Shown piece after piece: positions 53,035 to 62,454 of a DNA stretch of 64,000 bases (position 1 is its first letter; every line of letters begins with the position of its first letter). Where the stretch lies: assembly GCA_963747315.1 (NCBI GenBank), contig CAVVEQ010000013.1, positions 558,001 through 622,000 of the forward strand, in the 5' to 3' direction. The position numbers and the translations under genes were made by a program. The notes under the pieces were generated by a model. It saw only the letters and a program-made list of their open reading frames with translations. It ran no database searches and was not told the origin of the DNA. Source of the DNA: CAVVEQ01 sp963747315. Lineage in GTDB: Bacteria > Chloroflexota > Anaerolineae > Anaerolineales > Anaerolineaceae.

Positions 53035-53393
53035 ATAAATTCAACCTGATCACCTGGTTGAAATTCATCCAGACGGGTGGGATGAATTTCCAAGGTATAC
53101 CGGGCGGGGACTTTGGAGGCATAAAATGGGTGCCATTTAAAAGCCATATTCTTATCCACCACCTGTTTCTTTTCATTAAGCCAGATGATGCCTAAATCGA
53201 ATTTCATAAAAAACATATGAATGCTGGAGTTGGTCACGCTTTCAGATTTATCCACAAGCATAATACCCTCATCAAAAGCGAGGGTTTTCCTGAACATTAA
53301 TCCTCGAAATTTTTCGAAAAAACTGGAACATACTTCTAATCTTAGTGGGGTTTTCAAATCCCGGGTTATATTTACTATATCAAGGTGATTCAC
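53031..53393 (-). CDS. DUF192 family protein
   Basis: A 120-residue protein with the family motifs EKFRGLMFRKTLAFDEGIML near residue 28, SIHMFFMKFDLGIIWLNE and a C-terminal YTLEIHPTRLDEFQPGD. No signal peptide is visible. It precedes and overlaps the LysM/M23 gene (ATGA). Function unknown. Confidence 0.92.
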   Translation of the reverse strand: MNHLDIVNITRDLKTPLRLEVCSSFFEKFRGLMFRKTLAFDEGIMLVDKSESVTNSSIHMFFMKFDLGIIWLNEKKQVVDKNMAFKWHPFYASKVPARYTLEIHPTRLDEFQPGDQVEFI

Positions 53394-53453
53394 GTTGTGA
53401 TGATCCTTGAAATTGGATAACGCATAAGTTTACCACATGATAAAATCCTGCCA

Positions 53454-54218
53454 ATGAAGATCATATCCTGGAACGTCAATGGAATGCGGGCAATCCTGCG
53501 AAAAAATGCATTTTCCAAATTGCTGGATTGGCAACCAGATATTCTCTGCCTGCAGGAAGTGAAATCCAGGCCTGATCAAATTCCTGAGATTGAACGTGAA
53601 TTACCTGGTTATTCTGCGCACTGGAACCCAGCAGAAAGGCCCGGATACAGCGGGGTGCTTACATACTCAAAACTTACCCCAGAAAGGATCTGCCTGGGGC
53701 TGGGCAGCGAAGAATTCGACCGTGAAGGGAGAGTGATTCGCACAGATGTCGAAGACTTGTCTATTTTCAATATTTATTTTCCGAATGGCCAACGAGGGCA
53801 AGAAAGGGTTGATTTCAAGTTGAGGTTTTATGACCTCGTTCTGACCAATGCTGTCACACAGATTGAAAAGGGCTTTCAGGTGGTAATCGGCGGAGATTTC
53901 AATACCGCCCACCGGGATATCGATCTCGCCAATCCCCGTGAAAACGAAATGAACTCCGGGTTTCTCCCAGAGGAGCGGGTGAAGATCGATGATTATATAG
54001 CAGCCGGCTTTGTGGATATATTTCGCGAAAAAAGACCGGTGGATATTCGATATACCTGGTGGACCTATCGGATTAATGCGAGAGCTAGGAATATAGGTTG
54101 GCGGATCGACTATTTCATGATCAGCCAGGGATTGTCATCGAAAATTAAGGATGTGGATATTTTGGATAATGTGGATGGATCTGATCACTGTCCTGTACTG
54201 CTTGAGATAAATAAGTAA
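53454..54218 (+). CDS. xth: Exodeoxyribonuclease III (AP endonuclease, ExoA/Xth family)
   Basis: Cleaves abasic sites in base-excision repair. A 254-residue EEP-fold enzyme. ISWNVNGMRAILRK is at the N-terminus. The metal Glu is in CLQEVKSRPDQIP near residue 34. NIYFPNGQ, the catalytic VIGGDFNTAHRDIDLANP near 147 and the final SDHCPVLLEI are also present. Complete. The regulator gene follows after 15 bases. Confidence 0.95.
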   Translation: MKIISWNVNGMRAILRKNAFSKLLDWQPDILCLQEVKSRPDQIPEIERELPGYSAHWNPAERPGYSGVLTYSKLTPERICLGLGSEEFDREGRVIRTDVEDLSIFNIYFPNGQRGQERVDFKLRFYDLVLTNAVTQIEKGFQVVIGGDFNTAHRDIDLANPRENEMNSGFLPEERVKIDDYIAAGFVDIFREKRPVDIRYTWWTYRINARARNIGWRIDYFMISQGLSSKIKDVDILDNVDGSDHCPVLLEINK

Positions 54219-54233
54219 TTTGGGAGATTCTAA

Positions 54234-54887
54234 ATGGCAAAATTACGGGTAATGATTGTGGATGACCACGAAGTGGTGAGGATCGGGCTAAAATCCCTTC
54301 TTTCCCATTATGAAAGATTCGAAGTTGTGGGTGAAGCAGGGAATGCAAAGGAAGCCCTGGAACAAGCATTACGCTTGCACCCGGATATTGTCCTGATGGA
54401 TATCCGTCTGCCCGGAACTTCCGGGATTGAGGCTTGCGAACAAATAATCAATACCGATGCCAATATCAAGGTCATAATGCTCACCTCATACGCGGAGGAC
54501 GAAATGCTGTTTTCCGCCATCCGGGCTGGAGCATCCGGGTACGTATTGAAGCAGATCGGATCGGATGACTTGGTTAAAGCCATCGAATCAGTTGGAAAAG
54601 GTGAAGCACTGCTGGATCCAGCAGTTACACAGAGGGTCTTTCAAGAGGTCCGCAGGGCAGTAAAAGAAGAAGAAGCCTCAGCTTTTGCCAGCTTGAGTCA
54701 GCAGGAGAGGCATGTTCTCTTGCTTGTGTCAGAAGGTAAAACTAACCGTGAAATCGCGAAGATCCTTTTTCTCGGAGAAGGCACGGTACGAAATTATGTG
54801 AGCAGCATCCTTTCAAAGTTGGGTGTCAGCAACCGGGCAGAAGCAGCTGCATACGCGGTGCAACACAATTTGAGGGAATACACCTAA
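54234..54887 (+). CDS. NarL/LuxR-family response regulator
   Basis: A 217-residue transcription factor. The receiver domain (1-120) has VDDHE near residue 10, the phospho-Asp in IVLMDIRLPGTSGIE near 54 and a Lys in GYVLKQIG. The LuxR helix-turn-helix (150-210) has LSQQERHVLLLVSEGKTNRE and GEGTVRNYVSSILSKLGV. No histidine kinase gene is adjacent, so its sensor is elsewhere. It may be co-transcribed with xth. Confidence 0.93.
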   Translation: MAKLRVMIVDDHEVVRIGLKSLLSHYERFEVVGEAGNAKEALEQALRLHPDIVLMDIRLPGTSGIEACEQIINTDANIKVIMLTSYAEDEMLFSAIRAGASGYVLKQIGSDDLVKAIESVGKGEALLDPAVTQRVFQEVRRAVKEEEASAFASLSQQERHVLLLVSEGKTNREIAKILFLGEGTVRNYVSSILSKLGVSNRAEAAAYAVQHNLREYT

Positions 54888-54894
54888 ACAGAGA

Positions 54895-55722
54895 TTATTG
54901 AGATTTCCAAATGTCTTTAAGATAAAGTGCATCGTCTTCAAGGATTGGGCTTTCACACAAGATTCGCCCATCGCAATTGAATTTCTTCAACGCCCGGAAG
55001 AGCGCGGCAAAATCCAACCCGGATTCTCTGGCAGCAAGATGGTTCTTTTCCCCCTTCGGGCCATACTCGATCCCGGACAAATGGATATGCATGTAATTGG
55101 TTGATTCAACACCAAGTACATTCTGGTAATCTAATAAAAGAGACTCCCAGGATGTCTGATCATTTGGAGACCCATCACCTGATCTGGCGTATAAATGAGC
55201 AAAATCAATGCAAGGAATAACCCCCGGGATAGCTTTGCTCATATCCAAAGTATCCATCATGGAACCAAGCATAGCCTGTTTTCCCATGGTTTCCGGTCGT
55301 AAAACAACTTGAACCCCTTTATTACGCAATTCTAAAACTAGATCTTGGAGACGCGGTATGGCAACCTGGAGCACTTCCTCAGGTGGGAGGGTGAAATAAG
55401 ATCCGGGATGAAAGATAATATCCGTCGCTCCCGCGAGGTTTCCATAGAAGGCAGCGTCCCATAATCTTTTCCTGCTTTTCGGCCATTCCAATTCATCGGC
55501 GTTCAGATTTATGAAATATGGTGCATGCACGCTAATCGCAACATTCCATTCTTCCGCAGTCTGTTTAATCGCCGTGCAGGTTTCTTCAGAAACACGAACC
55601 GATTGGACCCACCCCAATTCCAACGCATCCAAATCCAGTTCAGCAATTCGCTTAATTGCTCCAACACTACCACCCGGTTTGGCCGGTGTACTTTTTGGTG
55701 ATCCAACTGTTCCAAAACGCAT
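54895..55722 (-). CDS. Endonuclease IV-like TIM-barrel protein (AP endonuclease family 2)
   Basis: A 275-residue TIM barrel with metal-ligand stretches SVHAPYFINLNADE near residue 65, FHPGSYF near 107, RPETMGKQAMLGS near 145, CIDFAHLYARSGDG near 170, HIHLSGIEYGPKGEKNH near 213 and a final GRILCESPILEDDAL. These resemble deoxyribonuclease IV, giving likely trinuclear zinc sites. Repair of abasic sites is the expected activity, but related barrels are sugar isomerases. It ends the minus-strand set 54.9-59.5 kb. Confidence 0.85.
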   Translation of the reverse strand: MRFGTVGSPKSTPAKPGGSVGAIKRIAELDLDALELGWVQSVRVSEETCTAIKQTAEEWNVAISVHAPYFINLNADELEWPKSRKRLWDAAFYGNLAGATDIIFHPGSYFTLPPEEVLQVAIPRLQDLVLELRNKGVQVVLRPETMGKQAMLGSMMDTLDMSKAIPGVIPCIDFAHLYARSGDGSPNDQTSWESLLLDYQNVLGVESTNYMHIHLSGIEYGPKGEKNHLAARESGLDFAALFRALKKFNCDGRILCESPILEDDALYLKDIWKSQ

Positions 55723-55743
55723 GACACCTCTTTGGGGAAAAAA

Positions 55744-56205
55744 TCACTCAGTGATATGAACGGTTATTTGAAACCGGGAGAGGATTTCTCCCTGGTTACG
55801 CCACATTGTTCTTTTTTCGTCACCTGTCCCATGGTCATAACCAAGCAAATGAAGGGTTCCATGAAGGACAAGCAAAGCAAGGATATCCTTTTCTTGATCG
55901 CCAAATTTTTCCTGCTGATTTTTCACCTGGTCCATCGATATCGCAATATCCCCGATATATTTTCTTCCAGTTTCCGGGTCCAGGTAATCTGCGGGGAAAG
56001 CCAGAACATCAGTCGGGCTCAGGATCTGCCGGAAATTTGCATTCAACTGCTGCATTTCTGAATCGTGAGTGAAAACGATCGATAATTCGAGTTGCCGCGG
56101 GTCAAATCCTTCCAAAGTAAAGGCATATCGGACCAAGCGTCTCAACCACGGATAAAACTCACGAAGCTGGAAAGAAGTTTTATTGACGAATTGAATATTG
56201 CTCAA
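55744..56205 (-). CDS. ybeY: Endoribonuclease YbeY (rRNA maturation)
   Basis: Single-strand RNA endonuclease acting in 16S rRNA 3' processing. The zinc motif reads LHGTLHLLGYDHGTGDEK near residue 115, fitting HxxxHxxxxxH. TDVLAFPADYLDPETGR near 65 is also typical. 153 residues. It lies 21 bases before the endonuclease IV-like gene and 28 bases after yqeY. Confidence 0.94.
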   Translation of the reverse strand: MSNIQFVNKTSFQLREFYPWLRRLVRYAFTLEGFDPRQLELSIVFTHDSEMQQLNANFRQILSPTDVLAFPADYLDPETGRKYIGDIAISMDQVKNQQEKFGDQEKDILALLVLHGTLHLLGYDHGTGDEKRTMWRNQGEILSRFQITVHITE

Positions 56206-56233
56206 ATCTCACCCATGAATACCATAAGGATGT

Positions 56234-56686
56234 TTAAGCCTTTGATTCAGACAGCATCTCGCGTACGATCCGGGAAACTTCACTATTGGAAGCCTTTCCC
56301 TCCACTTTTGGAAGCGCAATCTTCATTACCTTTCCCATATCAGTAGGAGCAGTGGCTCCAGATTCTTCGATCGCTGACCGAACAATCACTTTAAGTGCAG
56401 CATCGCTCATCTGCTCCGGTAGGTATTCTTGAAGGATCTTCAGTTCAGTTGAGTAATGATCCTCCAAATCAGGTCGATTCGCTTTTTTTGAATCCTCGAT
56501 GGATTCCTTGTGGGTCTTGATCTCCTTTTGAAGAAGGGAAATGACCACCGCATCGTCCAAGGCGGTTCCTTTGTCCACTTCTGCGAGCTTGATATTGGTC
56601 AGAACCACCCTGAGAATATCCCTTCGGATGGTATCACCGGATTTCATGGCTTCCTTCAAAGAAAATTCAAGGTCATTCTTTAACAT
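56234..56686 (-). CDS. yqeY: GatB/YqeY domain protein
   Basis: A 150-residue helical protein related to the tail domain of the GatB amidotransferase subunit. The sequence has LKEAMKSGDTIRRDILRVVL, VISLLQKEIKTHKESIEDSK, LQEYLPEQMSD and ATAPTDMGKVMKIALPKVEG. The start is the ATG at 56686, preceded by GGGAG; an earlier in-frame ATG six codons upstream lacks one. Role unclear beyond a possible tRNA link. Confidence 0.9.
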   Translation of the reverse strand: MLKNDLEFSLKEAMKSGDTIRRDILRVVLTNIKLAEVDKGTALDDAVVISLLQKEIKTHKESIEDSKKANRPDLEDHYSTELKILQEYLPEQMSDAALKVIVRSAIEESGATAPTDMGKVMKIALPKVEGKASNSEVSRIVREMLSESKA

Positions 56687-56700
56687 GTCACACTCCCGGT

Positions 56701-57243
56701 TCAAGGATTTACAGTGATCAATCTTTCAACTTGTTGAAAAAGATCCTGGTTAATACCTGGTACTTGTAGTAAATCTTCTGTGGAAAGGAAGGCTCCATTG
56801 GTTTCGCGGAAATCCACGATAGCTTGTGCCTTCACAGGTCCGACCCCCGGGAGCTGGTCTAGCTCCTCCACGCTGGCTGAATTAATACTTATCAAGTTTT
56901 CCAGACTACCGGTAAAAGTAGAATCGTTTTCTCCATTTTTCGATGGAATCACTATCCGATCTTCATCTTCCAAAATTGCAGCCAAGTTGACTGCTTCCTG
57001 ATTTGCCTCTTCAGTAAAACCTCCGGCTTTTTGAATGGCATCATAAATCCGGGAGTTGGAGGCAAGTTGAATAACTCCCGGTTCATTGACTTCGCCTGTT
57101 ATATAAACCATCAATGTGTCGGGTGCGCGGGTCGGAAGGAGAATCGGTACCTGATCAAAACGAGGGTTTAAAACCATCAGGATCACAGCGGTGAATAACA
57201 AACCAAGCATCGAACCGATCAGAACACTTTGCCAGGTCTTCAA
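56701..57243 (-). CDS. comEA: ComEA-type DNA receptor (SLBB plus helix-hairpin-helix)
   Basis: Competence DNA-binding protein. One N-terminal membrane segment (about 6-24) anchors it outside. An SLBB domain (about 46-105, VYITGEVNEPGVIQLASNSR) and a tandem HhH domain follow (DQLPGVGPVKAQAIVDFRET near residue 130, LLQVPGINQDLFQQVERL). Complete at 180 residues. comEC is not in the window. Confidence 0.9.
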   Translation of the reverse strand: MKTWQSVLIGSMLGLLFTAVILMVLNPRFDQVPILLPTRAPDTLMVYITGEVNEPGVIQLASNSRIYDAIQKAGGFTEEANQEAVNLAAILEDEDRIVIPSKNGENDSTFTGSLENLISINSASVEELDQLPGVGPVKAQAIVDFRETNGAFLSTEDLLQVPGINQDLFQQVERLITVNP

Positions 57244-57249
57244 TGTTTT

Positions 57250-58149
57250 TCACCCGCCAGTTGGTTTTGGAGGAGATTCATTCATCTTCATCGCATTGAA
57301 TGCAGCCAGTGCAACTTCTACCATTTCATCTGTAGGTGTACGGGTGGTTAATTTTTGAAGAGCGAGATTTGGTGTTGCCAACCACCGGACAACGGGGTTA
57401 TCCAGATGGCTGCTCGTCCAACGGATATATTCATAGGAGAGCATCACAATAGGTATCAGGAGTACCAGGCGGGTAAAAATCATCATCGGCAGCGAGAGCT
57501 CACCGATAAAGAAGAATACGAACAGCGAAATTATCATTACGGTCAAGATGAAGGAGGTTCCACATCTGGGATGCTGCATGGAACATCCCTGAACAGATAA
57601 AACTTCCAGTTGTTTGTGACTCTCAAATGCATTAATCGTTTTATGCTCCGCACCATGATACATGAAAACCCGGCGGATATCCTTGGATCTGCCAATAATC
57701 CATAAATAAAAAATCACCAATCCGATTCGAACGAGGCCTTCCACCAAATTCACAGTGGAAGAGTCCCATTCCAGGAAACTGGTCAACCATTTTCCAAAAA
57801 GGGCTGGCAGGATAAAAAAGAAGATCACTGCAAATACTAGCGATACTGCTATCGTTCCGTAAAACCAGGGTCCTTCGATCTTTTCATCTTCTTCTGTTTG
57901 GTAATTAGCCGAAATGGTGAGATATCGGAAACCTAGCACCATGGCATCCCAAAGCAATAATAATCCACGTAGAAAAGGCCATTGAAAATATTGGCGCGAA
58001 TAGATCTGCGATAGTTCTTCAGTTTGAATAACGATCTTCCCATCCGGAGTTCTGAATGCTGCGGCGAGAGATTTCTTTCCGCGCATCAAGACTCCCTCGA
58101 TCAAAGCTTGCCCACCGTAATTGGGCATTCGCAAAGGATCTGCTGGCAT
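57250..58149 (-). CDS. DUF1385 membrane protein
   Basis: A 299-residue protein with the family start MPNYGGQALIEGVLMRGKKS, then about five membrane segments (around 60-80, 100-130, 135-160, 210-235, 235-260) and the conserved MYHGAEHKTINAFESHKQL and GCSMQHPRCGTSFILTVMI. Function is unknown. It shares the final base with the upstream dipeptidase gene stop region and precedes comEA by six bases. Confidence 0.92.
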   Translation of the reverse strand: MPADPLRMPNYGGQALIEGVLMRGKKSLAAAFRTPDGKIVIQTEELSQIYSRQYFQWPFLRGLLLLWDAMVLGFRYLTISANYQTEEDEKIEGPWFYGTIAVSLVFAVIFFFILPALFGKWLTSFLEWDSSTVNLVEGLVRIGLVIFYLWIIGRSKDIRRVFMYHGAEHKTINAFESHKQLEVLSVQGCSMQHPRCGTSFILTVMIISLFVFFFIGELSLPMMIFTRLVLLIPIVMLSYEYIRWTSSHLDNPVVRWLATPNLALQKLTTRTPTDEMVEVALAAFNAMKMNESPPKPTGG

Positions 58150-59534
58150 TAATTGTCTTCTCCGAGGTAATTAAAGAACCGAATCAGCGCATCGATACCT
58201 CTATAAAAAGTGGCCAAATGCAGGCGTTCGTTAGGGGAATGGACATTATCCTCTGGTAAGCCAAATCCGGTGAGAACGGAATCGAACCCCAGGATTCTTT
58301 GCATTTCGCCTACAATGGGAACGCTTCCACCTTCTCGTTTATAAGCTGGTTTGACTCCCCATGTTTCCTCCAATGCCCGGTACAGGGTATTGGAAGCCAT
58401 GGAGAAGGGGTCCGTTGCACAAGCTGGACCGGAAGCCATTTGCTCCAACTCCCAACGGATCGCACTTGGAGCATGGGTTCGCAGATAGGCTTCTAACTGA
58501 CTTTTCACCTCAGAAGCATCCTGATCAGAAACAAGGCGCATGGAAATCTTCGCCATGGCCCAGGCAGGTATAACTGTCTTCGATCCTTTTCCAGTAAAGC
58601 CGGTGAGAAAACCGTTTACATCCAGGGTTGGCCTGGCTCCGACCCGTTCAACAGGTAAAAATCCACTTTCCCCCCAGAGTGCTGGTGCACCGGTCTGGGA
58701 TAAATAGTATGCCTCATCCATCGGCAACCGTTTGAATTCATCATGCTCTTTTGGAGAAATCGGTCTAACCTTGTCATAGAAACCCGGAAGTGTGACCCTA
58801 TATTCTTTATCGTGCATTCCTGCGATCAGCTCGCACAAAGCATTCGCCGGATTTAACACCGAGCCGCCAAACGAGCCTGAATGAAGGTCGTGCGAGGGAC
58901 CAAATACGCGTAGTTCAAAATACGCCAAGCCCCTTAACCCGTAAACAATATTTGGGCAGTTTTCAGAGATCATCCCTGCATCCGGGTTCAAAGCAAAATC
59001 ACTCTTAAACAATTCCCGATTTGCTTCTAGAAATTTCACGAGGTTGGGAGAACCAATTTCTTCTTCACCTTCGAAAAGGAATTTAATATTTACGGGAAGA
59101 GAACCAGAGGAAAGCAAGGCTTTGATCGCTGCCAGGCAGGCTAGCGATTGGCCTTTCATATCCGATGTGCCTCTGCCATATAAACATCCATCGCGGATGA
59201 CTGGAAGGAAGGGATCCGATTTCCACAATTCCAGAGGTTCCGGAGGCTGCACATCATAATGTCCGTAAACTAGTACGGTTTGATGACTTCCAGCTGCACC
59301 TATCATTTCCCCATATACAACTGGGTGACCACCTGTTGGCATGATCTTCACATCAGTCGCACCCATTTTCCGAATGTAGTCCGCTATCCAATCTGCGGCT
59401 TTTTGAATATCGCCGTTATGTTCCGGAGAAGTGGAGATGGATGGAATCTTAACCAGGTCCATCAGATCTTGGAGGGTTTCCTCGCGATGACGACTTGCAA
59501 AATTGATTTGGGTTTCCATGATCGAATTCATCAT
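58149..59534 (-). CDS. M20-family dipeptidase
   Basis: Cytosolic zinc dipeptidase of 461 residues. Metal-binding segments are LVYGHYDVQPPEPLELWKSD near residue 90, GRGTSDMKGQSLA near 122, and the catalytic KFLFEGEEEIGSPNL near 155. The dimerisation-domain His is near SHDLHSGSFGGSV (about 225). The GGAGG upstream lies close to two adjacent ATGs; I kept the first. It is the first gene of the minus-strand set down to 54.9 kb. Confidence 0.93.
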   Translation of the reverse strand: MMNSIMETQINFASRHREETLQDLMDLVKIPSISTSPEHNGDIQKAADWIADYIRKMGATDVKIMPTGGHPVVYGEMIGAAGSHQTVLVYGHYDVQPPEPLELWKSDPFLPVIRDGCLYGRGTSDMKGQSLACLAAIKALLSSGSLPVNIKFLFEGEEEIGSPNLVKFLEANRELFKSDFALNPDAGMISENCPNIVYGLRGLAYFELRVFGPSHDLHSGSFGGSVLNPANALCELIAGMHDKEYRVTLPGFYDKVRPISPKEHDEFKRLPMDEAYYLSQTGAPALWGESGFLPVERVGARPTLDVNGFLTGFTGKGSKTVIPAWAMAKISMRLVSDQDASEVKSQLEAYLRTHAPSAIRWELEQMASGPACATDPFSMASNTLYRALEETWGVKPAYKREGGSVPIVGEMQRILGFDSVLTGFGLPEDNVHSPNERLHLATFYRGIDALIRFFNYLGEDN

Positions 59535-59636
59535 TTACCTCCGGGATTTGATTTGATTGATTATACCGGATAGCAGAAATGGTTGATTTTTCACTAAAAT
59601 GCGTTTATGTTAGAATCTCTCCAAGAGGTAAATCGC

Positions 59637-60989
59637 ATGATCATCCGAAACGGAAAGATAATCACGGGATCTTCCCCTACCAAAATCCTGGATAATTACG
59701 CTATCGAAATTGAGCGAGATTTGATTAAATCCGTTTTTCCGGAATCAGAATTATCAGCCAGAATAGAAAATGTTGAGGTAATCGACGCCCAAGGACAATA
59801 CATCCTTCCCGGATCCATCTGTGCTCATACTCATTTTTACGGCGCATTCGCAAGAGGGATGGCTATCCCAGGTGATCCTGCCAAAGATTTCCCCGAAATC
59901 CTTCAAAAATTATGGTGGCCTCTGGACAAGGCATTGGATGAAAAATCCGTGCGGCTTTCTGCACAAGTTTGCCTGATCGATGCGATCAAGCATGGTACGA
60001 CCACGCTTTTTGATCACCACGCTTCTCAAAATCAAATCCAGGGATCCCTGGATATTATCGCAGAGCAAGTAATTGAAAGCGGTATCCGGGCTGCCTTATG
60101 CTATGAAGTTACCGATCGGGACGGAAGGGATAAGGCCATTGAAGGAATCAACGAGAATATTCGGTTCAATAAATCGTTAAAGAATCAGACTTTAAACCTG
60201 AAGAATCGTTTGGCGGCGTATTTCGGATTGCATGCCGGATTGACGCTTTCCGATGAAACGCTAGTCCAAGTGGCTGGGTCAGCCCCCGAAGAAATTGGAT
60301 TTCATATCCATGTGGCCGAACATAGCTCGGATCAGGATAATTCTGTAAATAAGTTCGGGTTGCGTGTAGTTAACCGATTGTCTAATTTCTCAATCCTCCG
60401 TCCAAATTCAATCATCGTACATGGTGTTCATTTGAACAACGAAGAAATCGATCTGCTTGCTCGATCCGGATGCTGGGTTACCCATCAACCCCGATCCAAC
60501 ATGAACAACGGAGTGGGGATGGCCAGGGTTGAGGAAATGCTCCAGGCGGGGATTCGGGTGTGCCTTGGAAATGACGGATTCTCGAACCAGATGTGGGAGG
60601 AATGGAAAGCAGCTTATCTGGCACACAAACTCTGGCATAAGGATCCGAGATGCATGCAAGCCGATATAATCTTCAAAATGGCGGTAATCCATAATGCTGC
60701 CCTGGCAACTGAAACCTTCAATTCCCCCATCGGTTCGATCAGTGAAGGCTCAAAAGCCGATTTGATCTTCCTCGATTACCATCCTTATACCCCACTTACC
60801 GAAGGCAACCTCCCCTGGCAAATTATCTTTGGTGTGGATGAAGGGATGATCACTTCCACAATGGTGGATGGTCGATTCCTTATGCGAAATCGAGAGCTTC
60901 TTACTTTGGATGAAGAAAAAATCACAGCAGAGGCAATTGAATATGCTCCCAGGGTTTGGTCCAGATACAATCAAATGATCGAAGGATAA
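59637..60989 (+). CDS. ssnA: SsnA-like amidohydrolase (ATZ/TRZ family)
   Basis: Metal-dependent deaminase-type TIM barrel of 450 residues. ILPGSICAHTHFYGAFARG, with the HxH pair, is near residue 65. GLHAGLTLSDETL follows near 200, HIHVAEHSSDQ near 225 and LGNDGFSNQMWEEWKAAYL near 305, the last carrying the catalytic Asp. The sequence fits the SsnA group, associated elsewhere with selenium-dependent molybdenum hydroxylases, but the substrate is unknown. The start is ATG 59637, preceded by AGAGGT; an in-frame ATG ten codons upstream lacks one. npdG begins seven bases later. Confidence 0.83.
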   Translation: MIIRNGKIITGSSPTKILDNYAIEIERDLIKSVFPESELSARIENVEVIDAQGQYILPGSICAHTHFYGAFARGMAIPGDPAKDFPEILQKLWWPLDKALDEKSVRLSAQVCLIDAIKHGTTTLFDHHASQNQIQGSLDIIAEQVIESGIRAALCYEVTDRDGRDKAIEGINENIRFNKSLKNQTLNLKNRLAAYFGLHAGLTLSDETLVQVAGSAPEEIGFHIHVAEHSSDQDNSVNKFGLRVVNRLSNFSILRPNSIIVHGVHLNNEEIDLLARSGCWVTHQPRSNMNNGVGMARVEEMLQAGIRVCLGNDGFSNQMWEEWKAAYLAHKLWHKDPRCMQADIIFKMAVIHNAALATETFNSPIGSISEGSKADLIFLDYHPYTPLTEGNLPWQIIFGVDEGMITSTMVDGRFLMRNRELLTLDEEKITAEAIEYAPRVWSRYNQMIEG

Positions 60990-60996
60990 TGGAAAC

Positions 60997-61668
60997 ATGA
61001 CACCCTCACCAGTTTATAAGATCGCGATTCTTGGTGGAACCGGCAAAGAAGGCAAAGGATTGGCTTATCGCTGGGCGTTGGCTGGACATGATGTGGTTAT
61101 CGGTTCGCGTCAGTTGGAGAAAGCACAGGCTGCAGTAGAGGAAATCAGAGCGCTTCTCCCCGCAAAGGCAACAATTGGAGCAGCATTGAACGAAACTGCT
61201 ACCCAATCCCAGGAGATAATCGTACTAACCGTACCATATGCGGTTCACGAAGACATGTTGGAGACGATCAAGCCTTTTATGGAGGGAAAAGTTTTCATCG
61301 ATGTTACTGTTCCCCTGGTCCCGCCAAAAGTCACAAAGGTTCAAATCCCAGCCGCTGGCAGCGCAGCCCTTGAGGCTGTGAAAATACTAGGCGAAAACGT
61401 CAGGGTTGTTTCCGCATTTCAGAATATATCATACGAACGGCTGCTCAATAACCAGGAAATCGATTGTGATGTACTGGTCACCGGCACGGATAAAGAGACC
61501 AGGGAATTAGTGATCGGACTGGTTGCTGATGCGGGAATGAGGGGTTGGGATGCGGGTTCGATCGAAAATTCCATCGTCGCGGAAGGTTTAACCTCTATAT
61601 TGATCCATTTGAATAAGAGACACGGAGTGGAAGCGTCCGGTATACGGATAACTGGAATACCCCAATAA
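60997..61668 (+). CDS. npdG: NADPH-dependent F420 reductase
   Basis: Transfers hydride between NADP and coenzyme F420. A 223-residue protein with an N-terminal Rossmann fold (YKIAILGGTGKEGKGLAYRW at residue 7), GHDVVIGSR, and a C-terminal part with NVRVVSAFQNISYERLL and GWDAGSIENSIVAEGLTSIL. The neighbouring cof genes support F420 over other NADP reductases. cofE follows after five bases. Confidence 0.92.
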   Translation: MTPSPVYKIAILGGTGKEGKGLAYRWALAGHDVVIGSRQLEKAQAAVEEIRALLPAKATIGAALNETATQSQEIIVLTVPYAVHEDMLETIKPFMEGKVFIDVTVPLVPPKVTKVQIPAAGSAALEAVKILGENVRVVSAFQNISYERLLNNQEIDCDVLVTGTDKETRELVIGLVADAGMRGWDAGSIENSIVAEGLTSILIHLNKRHGVEASGIRITGIPQ

Positions 61669-61673
61669 CCAAG

Positions 61674-62453
61674 GTGCGGGAGTTGAAGACCCTTAATTTA
61701 ACCGCGCTAGATGATTTTCCCCTAGTTCAACCCGGGGATAACCTACCAACGTTGATCTCAGGATCTCTTGAAAAGAATGACATCCAGGTTCAATCCGGTG
61801 ATATTCTAATTGTCGCGCAAAAGATCGTTTCCAAAGCAGAAGGGCGGTACCGGGATTTAGGTGAAGTTCAACCTTCGGAGAATGCACAAAAACTCAGCCG
61901 CATAACCGGAAAAGACCCCAGATTCGTCGAATTGGTTTTGCTTGAGAGCAAATCAGTTCTCAGGGCAAAAACCGGTACCCTGATTGTTGAGCATCGTCTT
62001 GGTTTTATCTGCGCAAACGGGGGGATTGACCATTCCAACGTGGACGGTCTGGGAAAGATCAACGAGGATCGGGTTTTACTTCTTCCGGAGGATCCTGATC
62101 AATCTTCGGATAGGATTCGAAAGCATCTGGAAAGTGAAACCGGGTGCCGACTCGGAGTAATGATCATTGATTCCCATGGCCGATCCTGGAGAATGGGGAT
62201 CGTCGGAGTCGCCATAGGTTTTTCCGGTCTACCCGGGTTGGTGGATATGCGAGGCCATAAAGATCTTTTTGGTTTCGAGTTAAAGGTTACCCAAGTAGCT
62301 GCCGCAGACGAATTGGCTGCGGCAGCATCCCTGTTAATGGGTCAAGCCGATGAATCTCTTCCAGTTGTCCTTGCCAGAGGATTTCCTTATGCATTGCGAG
62401 ATTCCTCGTTGAGGGAATTGATACGCCCATCAGATCAGGATTTATTCCGCTAA
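61674..62453 (+). CDS. cofE: Coenzyme F420-0:L-glutamate ligase
   Basis: Adds glutamates to F420-0 using GTP. The N-terminus has LPLVQPGDNLPTLI-like FPLVQPGDNLPTLI, then GDILIVAQKIVSKAEGR near residue 40, ANGGIDHSNV near 115, and VMIIDSHGRSWRMGIVGVAI near 160. 259 residues, a single CofE domain without the nitroreductase-like half of actinobacterial FbiB. The start is GTG. Gap to the next gene: one base. Confidence 0.94.
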   Translation: MRELKTLNLTALDDFPLVQPGDNLPTLISGSLEKNDIQVQSGDILIVAQKIVSKAEGRYRDLGEVQPSENAQKLSRITGKDPRFVELVLLESKSVLRAKTGTLIVEHRLGFICANGGIDHSNVDGLGKINEDRVLLLPEDPDQSSDRIRKHLESETGCRLGVMIIDSHGRSWRMGIVGVAIGFSGLPGLVDMRGHKDLFGFELKVTQVAAADELAAAASLLMGQADESLPVVLARGFPYALRDSSLRELIRPSDQDLFR

Positions 62454-62454
62454 T